Assembly: GCF_001687335.1 (NCBI RefSeq)
Contig: NZ_MAGO01000013.1
Location: 1 to 59,479, forward strand
From: Dissulfuribacter thermophilus
GTDB taxonomy: Bacteria > Desulfobacterota > Dissulfuribacteria > Dissulfuribacterales > Dissulfuribacteraceae
Direction of reading: 5' to 3'
DNA length: 59,479 nucleotides
Part shown: positions 43,371 through 51,562 of the stretch, in pieces
How the letters are laid out: every line of letters starts with the position of its first letter
How positions within the stretch are numbered: position 1 is the stretch's first letter
The notes under the pieces: model-generated
The model's input: only the letters and a program-made list of their open reading frames with translations
Told to the model about the DNA's origin: nothing
The model's database searches: none
Position numbers and translations under genes: made by a program

Positions 43371-44345
43371 TTAAGTTGTAAGTCCTACAACATCTTTGTA
43401 TTTTTTGACTATTCCATCAATAGTCTTTTTCCCAGTGTTAAATGCCGCCATGATGCTGCCTTTTAAGAGTGCAAGATCTCCAACTAGAAAAAGCCTTGGA
43501 ATATTGGTCTCTCCATACTCATCGATCTTGGGCTTATTGCCCTCAAATTCCACCCCAACCCCCTCGAGGAATGTCCTTGGAGTCATTCCGCCTAAACAGT
43601 AAAAGACAGCGTCATATTCTTGGCCTTTTCCATCTTTGAAATGTACTAAAATCCTGTCTCCTTTCCCTTCTAATCCCTCAATGTCTGTCCCCATCAAGAG
43701 GTTGATCTTTCCTGCATCGCAACATCCTTCCAGGCTACACATGTTGGTGGGATTGATTCTGAAGAATTTTTCTCTTCTGTAGGATAGATCAACGGAATTG
43801 TCATTTGACAAGAAGCAAGCGGTTTCAGCCGCAGTGTCTCCTCCCCCTACAACTAGTATCTTCTTTCCTTTTAGGGGTTCTTTTGGAAGGGCAAAGAAGA
43901 CCTTGTTTTTTATCTCTTTTGGAATTGGATAACTTGGCTTTACAGGTTTACCAAAAACCCCAATAGCAACTACTACTATTGGGGCCTTAACTTCAAGCTC
44001 ACCGCCTGTTTGGACTATGAACGAATCCTCTAGTATCTTTATTTTCTGGGCCTCGTTCCAGTAGCGTATATCGAGTTTATGGTCTTCGACCACTTTTTTC
44101 ATACGCTCTAAGAATTCTTCTCTACATTCTGTTTCAAAAGAGAGTTTTCCTAGAGGTTCTACCTTCACTTTTCTATAGACTGGATCCACCCTTTTCCCCT
44201 CGTGGTATAGGCTTACCACTGTATCACAAATGTGTCCCTTTTTTTCTAAAAGGATTACGTTTTCAATCCCAACCTCTTTAGCCTCAACTGCAGTGGCAAT
44301 GCCTGCAGGTCCAGCTCCGATTATCACCAAATTCGCCTGTTCCAT
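43371..44345 (-). CDS. FAD/NAD(P)-dependent oxidoreductase (thioredoxin reductase-like fold)
   Basis: A 324-aa protein from ATG 44345, chosen because AAAGGAGGT lies nine bases before it and the FAD motif NLVIIGAGPAGIATA begins at once; 29 extra residues in the longer frame have no support. A second dinucleotide motif KILVVGGGDTAAETACFL binds NAD(P)H, and the C-terminal GETNIPRLFLVGDLALLKGSI is the FAD-closing motif. The redox CxxC of thioredoxin reductase is not at its usual place. Three cysteines occur later as MCSLEGCCDAG, which may be a different disulfide or metal site. It resembles YpdA/bacillithiol-type reductases and glutamate synthase-like flavoproteins. Monocistronic. Confidence 0.85.
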   Translation of the reverse strand: MEQANLVIIGAGPAGIATAVEAKEVGIENVILLEKKGHICDTVVSLYHEGKRVDPVYRKVKVEPLGKLSFETECREEFLERMKKVVEDHKLDIRYWNEAQKIKILEDSFIVQTGGELEVKAPIVVVAIGVFGKPVKPSYPIPKEIKNKVFFALPKEPLKGKKILVVGGGDTAAETACFLSNDNSVDLSYRREKFFRINPTNMCSLEGCCDAGKINLLMGTDIEGLEGKGDRILVHFKDGKGQEYDAVFYCLGGMTPRTFLEGVGVEFEGNKPKIDEYGETNIPRLFLVGDLALLKGSIMAAFNTGKKTIDGIVKKYKDVVGLTT

Positions 44346-44726
44346 AAATTTTTTACCTCCTTTCAAAAAAAGCTTGTTCCCTAAATCCTTCAATTGTCGA
44401 AATGCCCGCCCCCATAGAACTAAAAGGTGCATAGATATCGCATTGGCATTTAACTAATTGATAACATGAGAAATTCGGCAAAATCGACAACCCATGATGG
44501 CGCGGAAGGGGAGAGTGTGTGACAAAGACCATTTCTTTTAAAAGAGAGAATTTTCTTTTTAAGACTTGATTGTTTAACGTTCTGTTATTAATATTAAAAT
44601 CCATATTCTATCCCGTTCAGCGTGGAGGATTTAGGTTTTTCACTTTACTCTCCTAATACTAGGTGCTATCTATTGATTCAAAATTAACACTCCTAATCTT
44701 ACACTATTTAACCTACGGAGTGAGAA

Positions 44727-44888
44727 ATGCAAGAAATAGGGTTTTGTCAAAAAGACAATTGTGATGCTCAAATTTCAAAAGGCTGTAGGCATCCACATGA
44801 TTATTGTCAGTTTAGACAGTCATGTATCATATATTTTTTAGAAAAAGAGGAATCAAAGAAAAAGGGAAACAGTCAAAGTAGTCAATGA
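44727..44888 (+). CDS. Small cysteine-rich protein coupled to surE
   Basis: A 53-codon gene from ATG 44727 with CGGAG upstream. The product (MQEIGFCQKDNCDAQISKGC then RHPHDYCQFRQSC) has cysteines at 7, 12, 20, 27 and 33 and histidines at 22 and 24, a pattern that could bind zinc or an iron-sulfur cluster. A basic tail KKKGN follows. Its TGA overlaps the surE ATG as ATGA, so the genes are translationally coupled. It is unknown to me and easily missed because of its size. It reads like a short cousin of the PxxKW-type cysteine-rich protein encoded 1.3 kb away, but the match is not strong. Confidence 0.7.
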   Translation: MQEIGFCQKDNCDAQISKGCRHPHDYCQFRQSCIIYFLEKEESKKKGNSQSSQ

Positions 44889-45670
44889 ACATACTTCTAA
44901 CGAATGATGATGGCATTCATGCCCATGGATTATGTGCCCTTTATGAGGCATTAAGAGAAGATTTCAATTTATATGTAATTGCCCCCGACGCTGAAAGAAG
45001 CGCAGTCGGACATGCCATAACCCTTGTAGACCCATTACGAGTACGGAAAATTAAGAGAAACGGTCATCACTTTGGTTGGGCTATCAATGGTACACCTGCT
45101 GACTGCGTAAAATTGGGCATACATGAGATTATAAGAGAGGATATTGATTTTGTTGTATCTGGTATCAATATTGGTGCAAATGTTGGTATAAATATTTTAT
45201 ATTCAGGAACTGTTTCTGCCGCCACAGAAGCGGCCATACTCGGAATACCATCCATGGCTATTTCTTTAAATACATTGAAAGATCCTGATTTTTGTACTGC
45301 AGCATTTGTTTCACTAAAACTCGTGAAATGGGCAACAGCTATTTCATTTCCAAAAGGCATAGCATTAAATGTAAATATACCAGCTGTGCCACCAAATAAA
45401 ATACGTGGTTTCAAATGGGTAAAGCAAGGCCTTTCGCCATATAAAGAAGAATTTGATAAGAGAATAGATCCAAGAGGAAATGTTTATTATTGGCAAGCCA
45501 GTCAAAAAATTGCAGTAATTGAAGGAGAGGATGTTGATAGTATTGCTCTAAATAATGGATTTATTACTATCACTCCATTAAAATATGATCTAACATCCTA
45601 TGAACATTTAGGAAATTTTGAGCTTCCAAATACTTTTGATTCTCTTGATGAAACAGAATTGTTAATCTAG
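44885..45670 (+). CDS. surE: 5'/3'-nucleotidase SurE
   Basis: A 261-aa metal-dependent nucleotidase that removes phosphate from nucleoside monophosphates and short polyphosphate. MNILLTNDDGIHAHGL gives the Asp-Asp metal pair at residues 8-9, VIAPDAERSAVGHAITL the serine ligand, and VSGINIGANVGINILYSGTVSAATEA the asparagine site and GTV loop; WAINGTPADCVKLGIH is a further signature. Length is normal. It is translationally coupled to the small Cys-rich gene upstream by the ATGA overlap. Its A+T content is higher than neighbouring genes, but codon texture is consistent. Confidence 0.95.
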   Translation: MNILLTNDDGIHAHGLCALYEALREDFNLYVIAPDAERSAVGHAITLVDPLRVRKIKRNGHHFGWAINGTPADCVKLGIHEIIREDIDFVVSGINIGANVGINILYSGTVSAATEAAILGIPSMAISLNTLKDPDFCTAAFVSLKLVKWATAISFPKGIALNVNIPAVPPNKIRGFKWVKQGLSPYKEEFDKRIDPRGNVYYWQASQKIAVIEGEDVDSIALNNGFITITPLKYDLTSYEHLGNFELPNTFDSLDETELLI

Positions 45671-45683
45671 TAAAATCTAATCC

Positions 45684-45712
45684 TTGACAAATAAATTTTG
45701 AAACATTATCAC
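45684..45712 (+). promoter_or_regulatory. Candidate sigma-70-type promoter
   Basis: TTGACA at 45684-45689 is a consensus -35 box. Exactly 17 bases later TATCAC (45707-45712) is an acceptable -10. It precedes the small helix-turn-helix gene by about 50 bases and lies after the surE stop, so it should drive that gene and the PxxKW gene. Confidence 0.5.
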
Positions 45713-45763
45713 TAAAATAATAACTTATCCAATTTAAAATTAAATAAAAAAGAGAGGTGTATT

Positions 45764-46003
45764 ATGGCAAGAAAAAGGAACAGACCTTATAATGTTGAAG
45801 ATGTTAAATTTGTCTATGAAAATTATGCTGAAATGACTGCTCAGGAAATTGCTGAAGAGAGAGGACTCAGCAAGTTTCAAGTCGCAAAGATTGTCTCAGA
45901 ACTTCGAAAGAAAGGTATTCCAATACCTAAGAAGACAGCAAAACGCAAAAATCCAGTGGATGCCTTTATAGAGCAGTTAAAGGGAAAAAAAGGGAAAAAA
46001 TAG
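45764..46003 (+). CDS. Small predicted helix-turn-helix protein
   Basis: A 79-aa basic protein. Residues 10-50 (VEDVKFVYENYAEMTAQEIAEERGLSKFQVAKIVSELRKKG, split here as a three-helix unit) have the spacing of a helix-turn-helix in which EIAEERGLSKFQV forms the recognition pair. The rest, IPIPKKTAKRKNPVDAFIEQLKGKKGKK, is lysine-rich and could bind nucleic acid non-specifically. Such small proteins occur in deltaproteobacteria; function unknown. GAGAGG precedes the ATG and a consensus-like promoter lies 50 bases upstream. The neighbouring PxxKW gene starts 89 bases after its stop. Confidence 0.75.
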   Translation: MARKRNRPYNVEDVKFVYENYAEMTAQEIAEERGLSKFQVAKIVSELRKKGIPIPKKTAKRKNPVDAFIEQLKGKKGKK

Positions 46004-46091
46004 TCACCCCCCTCTATAAAGCTCCTTGAAGATTTTGCTTATTTCGTGTAATTAGCTGAGAAAATCACATCAAGTTAGGAGGAGCATTGAC

Positions 46092-46382
46092 GTGGAATGT
46101 CAGACCAATAAACCTGGAGTTAATTGTAATTTTATGACTAGGCATGGCTGCAGTTTTGAGGGTGGCGCATGCTACACAATAGTGGAACAGTGTGAAGGCT
46201 GTGCCAAGGTGGTTGAGTATGAGACTGGTAAATTTTGTTCAGTTTACCCCCATCCAGAGATGAAATGGCGTAAGGGGCCCTGTAATTTTGCCACCCACGT
46301 TAAACGCGAAGTAGAAAAAGACGAGTCAGGAAAGAAGATAAACCCATTGAAGGCTGCCAAGAGGGCTGCAAGAATGAGATAA
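46092..46382 (+). CDS. PxxKW-family cysteine-rich protein
   Basis: A 96-aa protein with nine cysteines in a fixed pattern (CNFMTRHGCSFEGGACY, QCEGCAKV, KFCSVYPHPEMKW, GPCNFATHVK). PEMKW is the PxxKW signature that gives the family its name, and the basic tail KINPLKAAKRAARMR matches as well. The family occurs mainly in sulfate reducers and relatives, and the cysteines probably bind a metal or cluster. Start is GTG 46092 with AGGAGGA 11 bases before. It lies between the small HTH gene and the convergent aminotransferase. Function unknown. Confidence 0.85.
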   Translation: MECQTNKPGVNCNFMTRHGCSFEGGACYTIVEQCEGCAKVVEYETGKFCSVYPHPEMKWRKGPCNFATHVKREVEKDESGKKINPLKAAKRAARMR

Positions 46383-46432
46383 TAATTTCAGACTGGGCTA
46401 GTACTGACTTTTTAAGGCTGAATATCAGGGTC

Positions 46433-46466
46433 GAGTGCGGAGTGACATACATCAGACTCCGCACTC
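46433..46466. terminator. Hairpin between PxxKW gene and aminotransferase gene
   Basis: GAGTGCGGAGT (46433-46443) pairs perfectly with ACTCCGCACTC (46456-46466) around a 12-base loop. The position, 50 bases past one stop and 10 bases from the convergent stop, suits a shared terminator, although there is no long T-run. Confidence 0.6.
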
Positions 46467-46476
46467 CAAACTCCAG

Positions 46477-47685
46477 TTAAGAAAGTTTTTCCAGTGCGTT
46501 TTTAATTCGTTCCAACCCCTTATTCAGAGTCTGCAGATCTGTTGCAAAGGAGAATCTTATACACCTGTCGTCTCCAAAGGCTATTCCAGGGATACAGGCT
46601 ACTCTGGCATGTTCTAAGAGGTAATCTCCTAAGTCTAATGAGCCCTTGATAATATTGCCCTCTGGGGTCTTTTTCCCATAAAATGCGCTCATGTCAGGGA
46701 AACAATAAAATGCGCCGTCTGGCATTGGGCAGCTGATCCCTGGAATATTTCTTAAGCTCTCTACGAATGCATGGCAGCGCTCTTTAAATGCCTTCTGCAT
46801 CTCAAAAACGCAATCCTGTGGCCCTGTGAGAGCTGCCACCGCTGCTTTTTGGGCAACAGAGGTGGGGTTTGAGGTGCTTTGACTCTGAATCTTTGTGCAT
46901 GCTTTTACTACGTTTTCTGGTCCAGCAAGATAACCAATTCGCCAACCGGTCATGGCATATGCCTTTGAAACACCATTTACTATAAGGCAATTTTGTCGTG
47001 CTTCTGGAACTAGGCTAGCACAGTTATAAGGTTCTTTTCCGTCAAATCTTATTCGATCATAGATATCATCAGTTATGATATAGATGCCCTTTTCTACAGA
47101 AAGTAATGCTATCTTTTTCACGGTCTCTTGATCATAGATCGCACCAGTTGGATTTGATGGCGAATTCAAGATTATAGCTTTTGTTTTTGAAGTAATGAGA
47201 TCAGCTAATTTGTCTATGTTTATTGCAAAGTTATCTGAAGGTTCAGTTGGAAGTATTACAGGAACACCTCCAGCAAGTTCAACGATTGGTGGATAGGATA
47301 CCCAATAGGGTGCAGGTATGATGACTTCGTCACCTGGGTCCAAAATTGCCTGAGCTAAATTGTAAAGTACCTGTTTCCCACCAGTAGAGACCATGACTTC
47401 TGTTTCGTTGTATTTTAGGCCATAGTCTTGTTCAAGTCTCATGCAAATGGCAGCTTTAAGTTCAGGGATACCACCTACAGGAGTATAGCGAGTAAAGCCA
47501 GAATCTATTGCCTCTTTGGCAGCCTCTCTAATATGGGTGGGAGTATCAAAGTCTGGCTCTCCAGCACTCAGATTTACGATATCTACTCCTTGGGCCTTAA
47601 GTGTCTTGGCCTTGGCATCAGTAGCGAGTGTTGGGCTTGGTTTTAGGGCTTTTACCCTCTGTGATAGCTCTAAATTCGAACTCAT
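46477..47685 (-). CDS. Pyridoxal-phosphate aminotransferase (aspartate aminotransferase-type)
   Basis: A 402-aa fold-type I aminotransferase of the Igamma/AspC-thermophile group. INLSAGEPDFDTP-like start (VDIVNLSAGEPDFDTPTHI), VSTGGKQVLYNLAQAILDPGDEVIIPAPYWVSYP, LNSPSNPTGAIYD and VNGVSKAYAMTGWRIGYLAGP with PLP-binding Lys241. C-terminal PGIAFGDDRCIRFSFA carries the substrate-binding arginine. It most likely transfers between aspartate and 2-oxoglutarate, possibly also prephenate. GGAGG is visible before the ATG. It is followed upstream by truA 22 bases away, so both can be read from one transcript. Confidence 0.93.
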   Translation of the reverse strand: MSSNLELSQRVKALKPSPTLATDAKAKTLKAQGVDIVNLSAGEPDFDTPTHIREAAKEAIDSGFTRYTPVGGIPELKAAICMRLEQDYGLKYNETEVMVSTGGKQVLYNLAQAILDPGDEVIIPAPYWVSYPPIVELAGGVPVILPTEPSDNFAINIDKLADLITSKTKAIILNSPSNPTGAIYDQETVKKIALLSVEKGIYIITDDIYDRIRFDGKEPYNCASLVPEARQNCLIVNGVSKAYAMTGWRIGYLAGPENVVKACTKIQSQSTSNPTSVAQKAAVAALTGPQDCVFEMQKAFKERCHAFVESLRNIPGISCPMPDGAFYCFPDMSAFYGKKTPEGNIIKGSLDLGDYLLEHARVACIPGIAFGDDRCIRFSFATDLQTLNKGLERIKNALEKLS

Positions 47686-47706
47686 TTTCTGTTGGCCTCC
47701 TTTTTC

Positions 47707-48465
47707 TCAATAATAGACCTTTTTTAAATAGAGTCCATATGGTGGAGCCGTTTGCCAGTGAAAAAGACGAATACCTGCATCAAGAACATCCTTGACATCA
47801 TGCGGTGATCTCTTTCCTCTCCCGATTTCCACCAAAAGTCCCACAATATTTCGGACCATATAGCGCAGAAAACCATTTGCAGCAACTCGTATTTCTAGAA
47901 ATCTTTCTTCTCCCACTGTTGAGTCAATAATTTCGCACTTTGTTACGGTTCTTACAGTTGTTTTTACCGAACTACCAGTCTTTTGAAAGCCCTTAAAGTC
48001 ATGAGTACCAAGAAAGAAGTGACATGCCTCAATCATTGCGTCCCTGTTTAGAGGTGGCCGGACCATCCAGGCCCTATTGAGTAGCATTGGAAGCCTGATT
48101 TCAGATTCATAAATGCGGTATAGATAGAGTTTTTTCTTAGCATGTTTTCTCGCATGGAAATCAAGGGCTACTTCCTCTACATGGACAATGGCAATATCTT
48201 CAGGAAGAATGCTATTGAGACCCTTTAAAAAACCTGTGATAGGAATGGTAGAGTTAGTTTTAAAATTTGCTACCTGACAAATGGCATGGACTCCGGCATC
48301 GGTACGGCCAGAGCCGATAATATTACAATCTTCCTTTGTAAGTCGTTTTAACGCCTTTTCCAGTTCTCCCTGGATTGTTCTCTTATCTGACTGTCTTTGC
48401 CACCCAAAATAGTTTGTACCAAGGTACTGGATGTGGAGCCGTATGTTTCGAGTGTACGAGCCCAT
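47707..48465 (-). CDS. truA: tRNA pseudouridine(38-40) synthase TruA
   Basis: A 252-aa enzyme forming pseudouridine in the anticodon stem-loop of tRNA. RLHIQYLGTNYFGWQRQSDKRTIQGELEKAL at the start, IGSGRTDAGVHAICQVANF with catalytic Asp56, LDFHARKHAKKKLYLYRIYE, and FLRYMVRNIVGLLVEIGRGK near the end are all family motifs. Length is normal. It is followed downstream by the aminotransferase gene 21 bases away. The ATG is next to a repeat array (48470-48600), so its ribosome-binding site (AAGAGAAG-like at best on that strand) is not strong. Confidence 0.95.
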   Translation of the reverse strand: MGSYTRNIRLHIQYLGTNYFGWQRQSDKRTIQGELEKALKRLTKEDCNIIGSGRTDAGVHAICQVANFKTNSTIPITGFLKGLNSILPEDIAIVHVEEVALDFHARKHAKKKLYLYRIYESEIRLPMLLNRAWMVRPPLNRDAMIEACHFFLGTHDFKGFQKTGSSVKTTVRTVTKCEIIDSTVGEERFLEIRVAANGFLRYMVRNIVGLLVEIGRGKRSPHDVKDVLDAGIRLFHWQTAPPYGLYLKKVYY

Positions 48466-48469
48466 TTAA

Positions 48470-48610
48470 GAGAAGTTTTGAGTTTTGAGTTTTGAGTTTT
48501 GAGTTGGCGGAAGAAAGAGCGTTTGGAAGTTTTGAGTGTTGAGCATTTCAGAGGTTTTGAGTTTTGAGTTGAAGGAACATAGAACGTAGAACATAGAACC
48601 CTCAACATGG
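48470..48610. repeat. Heptamer repeats (TTTTGAG and GAACATA units)
   Basis: Four TTTTGAG units (48475-48503), then AGCGTTTGGAAG, then TTTTGAG/TGTTGAG, further TTTTGAG units (48553-48570), and GAACATA-type units (48573-48600) fill the gap between truA and argC. The first type is the complement of the array at 33545-33907 and matches the short copy at 21828. The truA start codon is immediately next to the array. Confidence 0.85.
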
Positions 48611-49651
48611 TTATGGGAAAAGAGGTGGGCTCTGTAGACCAATGGTCTCATCAAGGCCTTCCATTATGTTCATGTTTTGGACTGCCTGGCCTGATGCACC
48701 TTTAACCAGATTGTCTATTGCAGAAATGAGTATGAGTGTATTGGTCCTCTTACATACCCTTACCCCAATGTCACAGAAATTGCTTCCGCGCACATTATGA
48801 CAGTCTGGGAAGAGGCCTTGATCAAGTACCCTTACAAAGGGACTTTCATTATAAAAATCCCTCAGGATATCAATTAGCTCCTGTTCGTCCACATCCTCTT
48901 TAAGTTTAGAATAGCTGGTTGTTAGGATCCCCCTTGTCATTGGCACAAGGTGAGGCGTAAAATTGAGGGTCAAGGGGGCGCCACATGCCATGGAAAGTTC
49001 TTGCTCTATCTCTGGTGTGTGCCTGTGTTCGCAGACCTTATAGGCCTTGAAGCCTTCATTGACCTCAGAATAGCCGAATGCGGAAGAACTTGTCCGTCCA
49101 GCTCCGCTTACTCCTGATTTGGAGTCTATAATTATGCCGTTAGAATCTACAATGCCTCTTTTCAGAATGGGGTAGAGTGGAAGAATAGCGCTTGTGGGGT
49201 AACAACCTGGATTTGCCACAAGCTCTGCTGCTTTTATTTTTTCTCTATAGATTTCAGGAAGACCGTAAACTGCGCGTTCTAATAATTCTTTTTGACTATG
49301 TTCACCGTACCAATTTTCGTATACGTCGGCATCGTGCAATCTAAAGTCTGCAGAAAGATCAATGACCTTTAGGCCAGCATCCAGTAACTCCCTCACAACA
49401 GGCATTGCTGCCTGATGGGGAACTGCCGTAAACGCTATCTGTGCCCTCTCTTTTAAAGACTCTGGTGAATAGTCTTCAAAATTTATATCAACAATCCCTC
49501 GAAGACTGGGAAAAAGAGCAGATATCGGCATCCCCGCGTATTTCCGCGAGGTTACACATGTAATTTCCACTCCTGGATGAGTGGAAAGAATACGAAGCAG
49601 TTCCCCTCCGGTATAGCCAGAGCCGCCAATTATGGCACACTGAATAGCCAC
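48611..49651 (-). CDS. argC: N-acetyl-gamma-glutamyl-phosphate reductase
   Basis: A 346-aa NADPH enzyme of arginine synthesis reducing N-acetylglutamyl phosphate to the semialdehyde. The dinucleotide loop is IGGSGYTGGELLRIL at residues 8-22, VIDLSADFRLHD is conserved, NPGCYPTSA holds catalytic Cys150, GVSGAGRTSSSAFGYSEVN and CEHRHTPEIEQEL complete the pattern. The size is normal. The next gene upstream on the same strand is rpsI seven bases away, so argC is probably transcribed with the ribosomal operon rplM-rpsI, a seen arrangement in related bacteria (from memory). Confidence 0.95.
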   Translation of the reverse strand: MAIQCAIIGGSGYTGGELLRILSTHPGVEITCVTSRKYAGMPISALFPSLRGIVDINFEDYSPESLKERAQIAFTAVPHQAAMPVVRELLDAGLKVIDLSADFRLHDADVYENWYGEHSQKELLERAVYGLPEIYREKIKAAELVANPGCYPTSAILPLYPILKRGIVDSNGIIIDSKSGVSGAGRTSSSAFGYSEVNEGFKAYKVCEHRHTPEIEQELSMACGAPLTLNFTPHLVPMTRGILTTSYSKLKEDVDEQELIDILRDFYNESPFVRVLDQGLFPDCHNVRGSNFCDIGVRVCKRTNTLILISAIDNLVKGASGQAVQNMNIMEGLDETIGLQSPPLFP

Positions 49652-49657
49652 TGTTCT

Positions 49658-50050
49658 TTAACGCTTGGAGTACTGATACCTCTTTCTGGCACCAGCAAGA
49701 CCGTATTTTTTCCTCTCCTTGACCCTGGCATCTCTGGTAAGCAAACCGGCCTTTTTGAGAGGAAGCCTGAATTCCTCATTTGCCTGCAAGAGTGCCCTGG
49801 CAATTCCATGTCTTAGGGCTTCACACTGGCCGTTTTTCCCGCCGCCTTTGATGTTTGCCAAGACATCATATTTGCCCAGGGTACCAGTTACTACAAATGG
49901 CTGCTGTGCAATAATCCTTGCGGTATCAACGTCAAAGTACTCGTCAAAGTCCTTGCCATTGATAACCATTTTGCCGTCACCTGGAAAGATCCAGACTCTT
50001 GCTATTGCACTCTTTCTTTTCCCAGTTGCGTAATAGCGTATATCTGCCAT
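49658..50050 (-). CDS. rpsI: 30S ribosomal protein uS9
   Basis: A 130-aa ribosomal protein. [35 protein letters not shown] is the classic start and [16 protein letters not shown] the ending whose basic tail reaches the P site of the small subunit. [20 protein letters not shown] is the central signature. It lies 19 bases after rplM on the same strand, the usual L13-S9 operon order. argC follows after seven bases. Confidence 0.98.
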   Translation of the reverse strand: MADIRYYATGKRKSAIARVWIFPGDGKMVINGKDFDEYFDVDTARIIAQQPFVVTGTLGKYDVLANIKGGGKNGQCEALRHGIARALLQANEEFRLPLKKAGLLTRDARVKERKKYGLAGARKRYQYSKR

Positions 50051-50069
50051 TTACTCTTCCTCTCGTAAT

Positions 50070-50498
50070 TTATATATTTAATGGTTGAGGTTTTTGTGCT
50101 GCATGAGGATGATTTGGACCGCTATAGATCTTGAGCTTCTTGAGCTGCTTTCTTCCCAAACGATTCTTGGGAAGCATTCTCTTTACAGCAAGCCTAATTA
50201 CCTCTTCCGGCTTTCTTTTAAGCATTTCCTTGGCAGTAAAAGATTTTAAACCTCCGATGTAGCCAGTATGCTTGTAATACATTTTCTTCTCAAGCTTTTT
50301 GCCGGTGAGGCGCACCTTTTCTGCATTGACGACTATGACAAAGTCGCCAGTATCGAGGTGAGGTGTAAAGATGGGTTTGTGTTTACCCCTCAGTCTCATT
50401 GCAATTTGAGTTGCGAGTCGACCCAAAACTTTATTTTGGGCATCAACTACGTACCAATTTCTCTCTATCTTATCTACCTGTGGTAATGGCGTTTTCAT
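50070..50498 (-). CDS. rplM: 50S ribosomal protein uL13
   Basis: A 142-aa large-subunit protein required early in assembly. [69 protein letters not shown] and [30 protein letters not shown] are all conserved. It is first in the rplM-rpsI-argC unit. AGGAGAG precedes the start; the 86 bases upstream to the divergent-looking ykgJ stop hold the likely promoter. Confidence 0.98.
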   Translation of the reverse strand: MKTPLPQVDKIERNWYVVDAQNKVLGRLATQIAMRLRGKHKPIFTPHLDTGDFVIVVNAEKVRLTGKKLEKKMYYKHTGYIGGLKSFTAKEMLKRKPEEVIRLAVKRMLPKNRLGRKQLKKLKIYSGPNHPHAAQKPQPLNI

Positions 50499-50584
50499 TG
50501 GGCTCTCCTGCCTCTAATGTAAAATTACATTTTGTTCCTAAATTTATCAGGGACAAAGTCTTCTAAATGAAAACTGATGAAATG

Positions 50585-51241
50585 TCAAGGGGTTTGAAGC
50601 ATCAATTCTATTCCAGTCCTTTTTTTGAGTCTTCTTGTGAAGGCCAAGAATCTTCCTCTCTCCTGTGGAGGGACGAGAAATCCAGGAAATGGCCTATTTC
50701 TTATAAGATTAAGGGTAGCTTTGGTCTCGTGGTAATTGACGACATCCCATAGGTTTCCTGTAAAGCCTTTTGAGTCGACATGTTCAATAATTTGCTGAAT
50801 AGAAAGGTTGACAGTAATGAGAAATGGATCCATTTCAGCCCCCTCTCCTGGATCGCACGGCTTGGTCGACGTCATGGCCCTGCACGAAAAAGGCCTAAAT
50901 TGGTATACACTGCACAATCCCTCTTGGGAGAGTAGGGGGCAGATGCCCTTTGTGTGAACTCCAGTATCTTCTGGTGGATATTGTTCCTTAAGATAATAAC
51001 TAGCACTTTCGTTGATGGAGATAGATGGCCTGTAACCAAATGTATCATCTAAATCAATTTCTCTTAAGGCATCTCTAACGCGGTTACCAGCTTTTTCCAT
51101 TAGATAATCTACTTCCATGGTTGTGGTCACTACATTTGTCGTGCAGCAGGTACTGCAGCCTGCCGCACATGAAAAGGCATATCCTTTTAAAAAATCATCA
51201 TAAAATTCATATAATGCTTCAATGAAGTTGGTCATCAGCAT
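50585..51241 (-). CDS. YkgJ-family cysteine cluster protein
   Basis: A 218-aa protein with CAAGCSTCCTT (Cys25, 29, 32, 33) near the start and CPLLSQEGLCSVYQFRPFSCRAM in the middle, followed by CDPGEG. These clustered cysteines define the YkgJ (CxxCxxCC) family, which binds zinc or an iron-sulfur centre and whose enzyme role is unclear. The start may be ATG 51241 or the second ATG at 51235. A full copy of the palindromic element (51258-51515) begins 17 bases upstream of the start codon, so the element may contain its promoter or leader. Confidence 0.85.
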   Translation of the reverse strand: MLMTNFIEALYEFYDDFLKGYAFSCAAGCSTCCTTNVVTTTMEVDYLMEKAGNRVRDALREIDLDDTFGYRPSISINESASYYLKEQYPPEDTGVHTKGICPLLSQEGLCSVYQFRPFSCRAMTSTKPCDPGEGAEMDPFLITVNLSIQQIIEHVDSKGFTGNLWDVVNYHETKATLNLIRNRPFPGFLVPPQERGRFLAFTRRLKKRTGIELMLQTP

Positions 51242-51257
51242 TCAGTCCCCATTTTTA

Positions 51258-51515
51258 AACCCAAATTATGCACGGCAAAAGGGGGTAAAAATGATTTTTT
51301 CTATTGAGCAAAGTTGTTGCTCGCTCATAGCGTATCGGGAAACTTTCACCTTTTGGGTGAAACAAAATCATGTATTTTTTCCCCCTTTTGCAGCCCTTAG
51401 GGATTGGCGATTTTAACCGGGGCTCTGCGTTGTCAGGGGCTTGAAGTACCCTAGTACGTCTGCTTCCGGTCCGCCTTGCATTTTAGGCAAACTCGCCAAT
51501 TGCATAATTTAGGTT
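51258..51515. repeat. 258-bp palindromic intergenic element, copy 1
   Basis: Ends are AACCCAAATTATGCA and TGCATAATTTAGGTT, a 15-bp inverted repeat with one mismatch. Next inside, CGGCAAAAGGGGGTAAAAAT pairs with TTTTTTCCCCCTTTTGCAG (51372-51390 region), enclosing smaller hairpins such as GAGCAA-AGTTG-TTGCTC. The right half has GGGATTGGCGATTTT, CTGCGTTGTCAGGGGC, GTACCCTAGTAC and ACTCGCCAATTGCA, where TTGGCGA and TCGCCAA pair. It fills the gap between the cytochrome b stop and the YkgJ start. No reading frame is present. Confidence 0.85.
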
Positions 51516-51562
51516 AAATTTTTGACTACACAAAGTACAAAGGGCAAAGTCTATTATCAATA

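Noticed and set aside
49719-50033. 104-codon plus-strand frame across rpsI
   Set aside because: Antisense to the highly conserved ribosomal protein gene.
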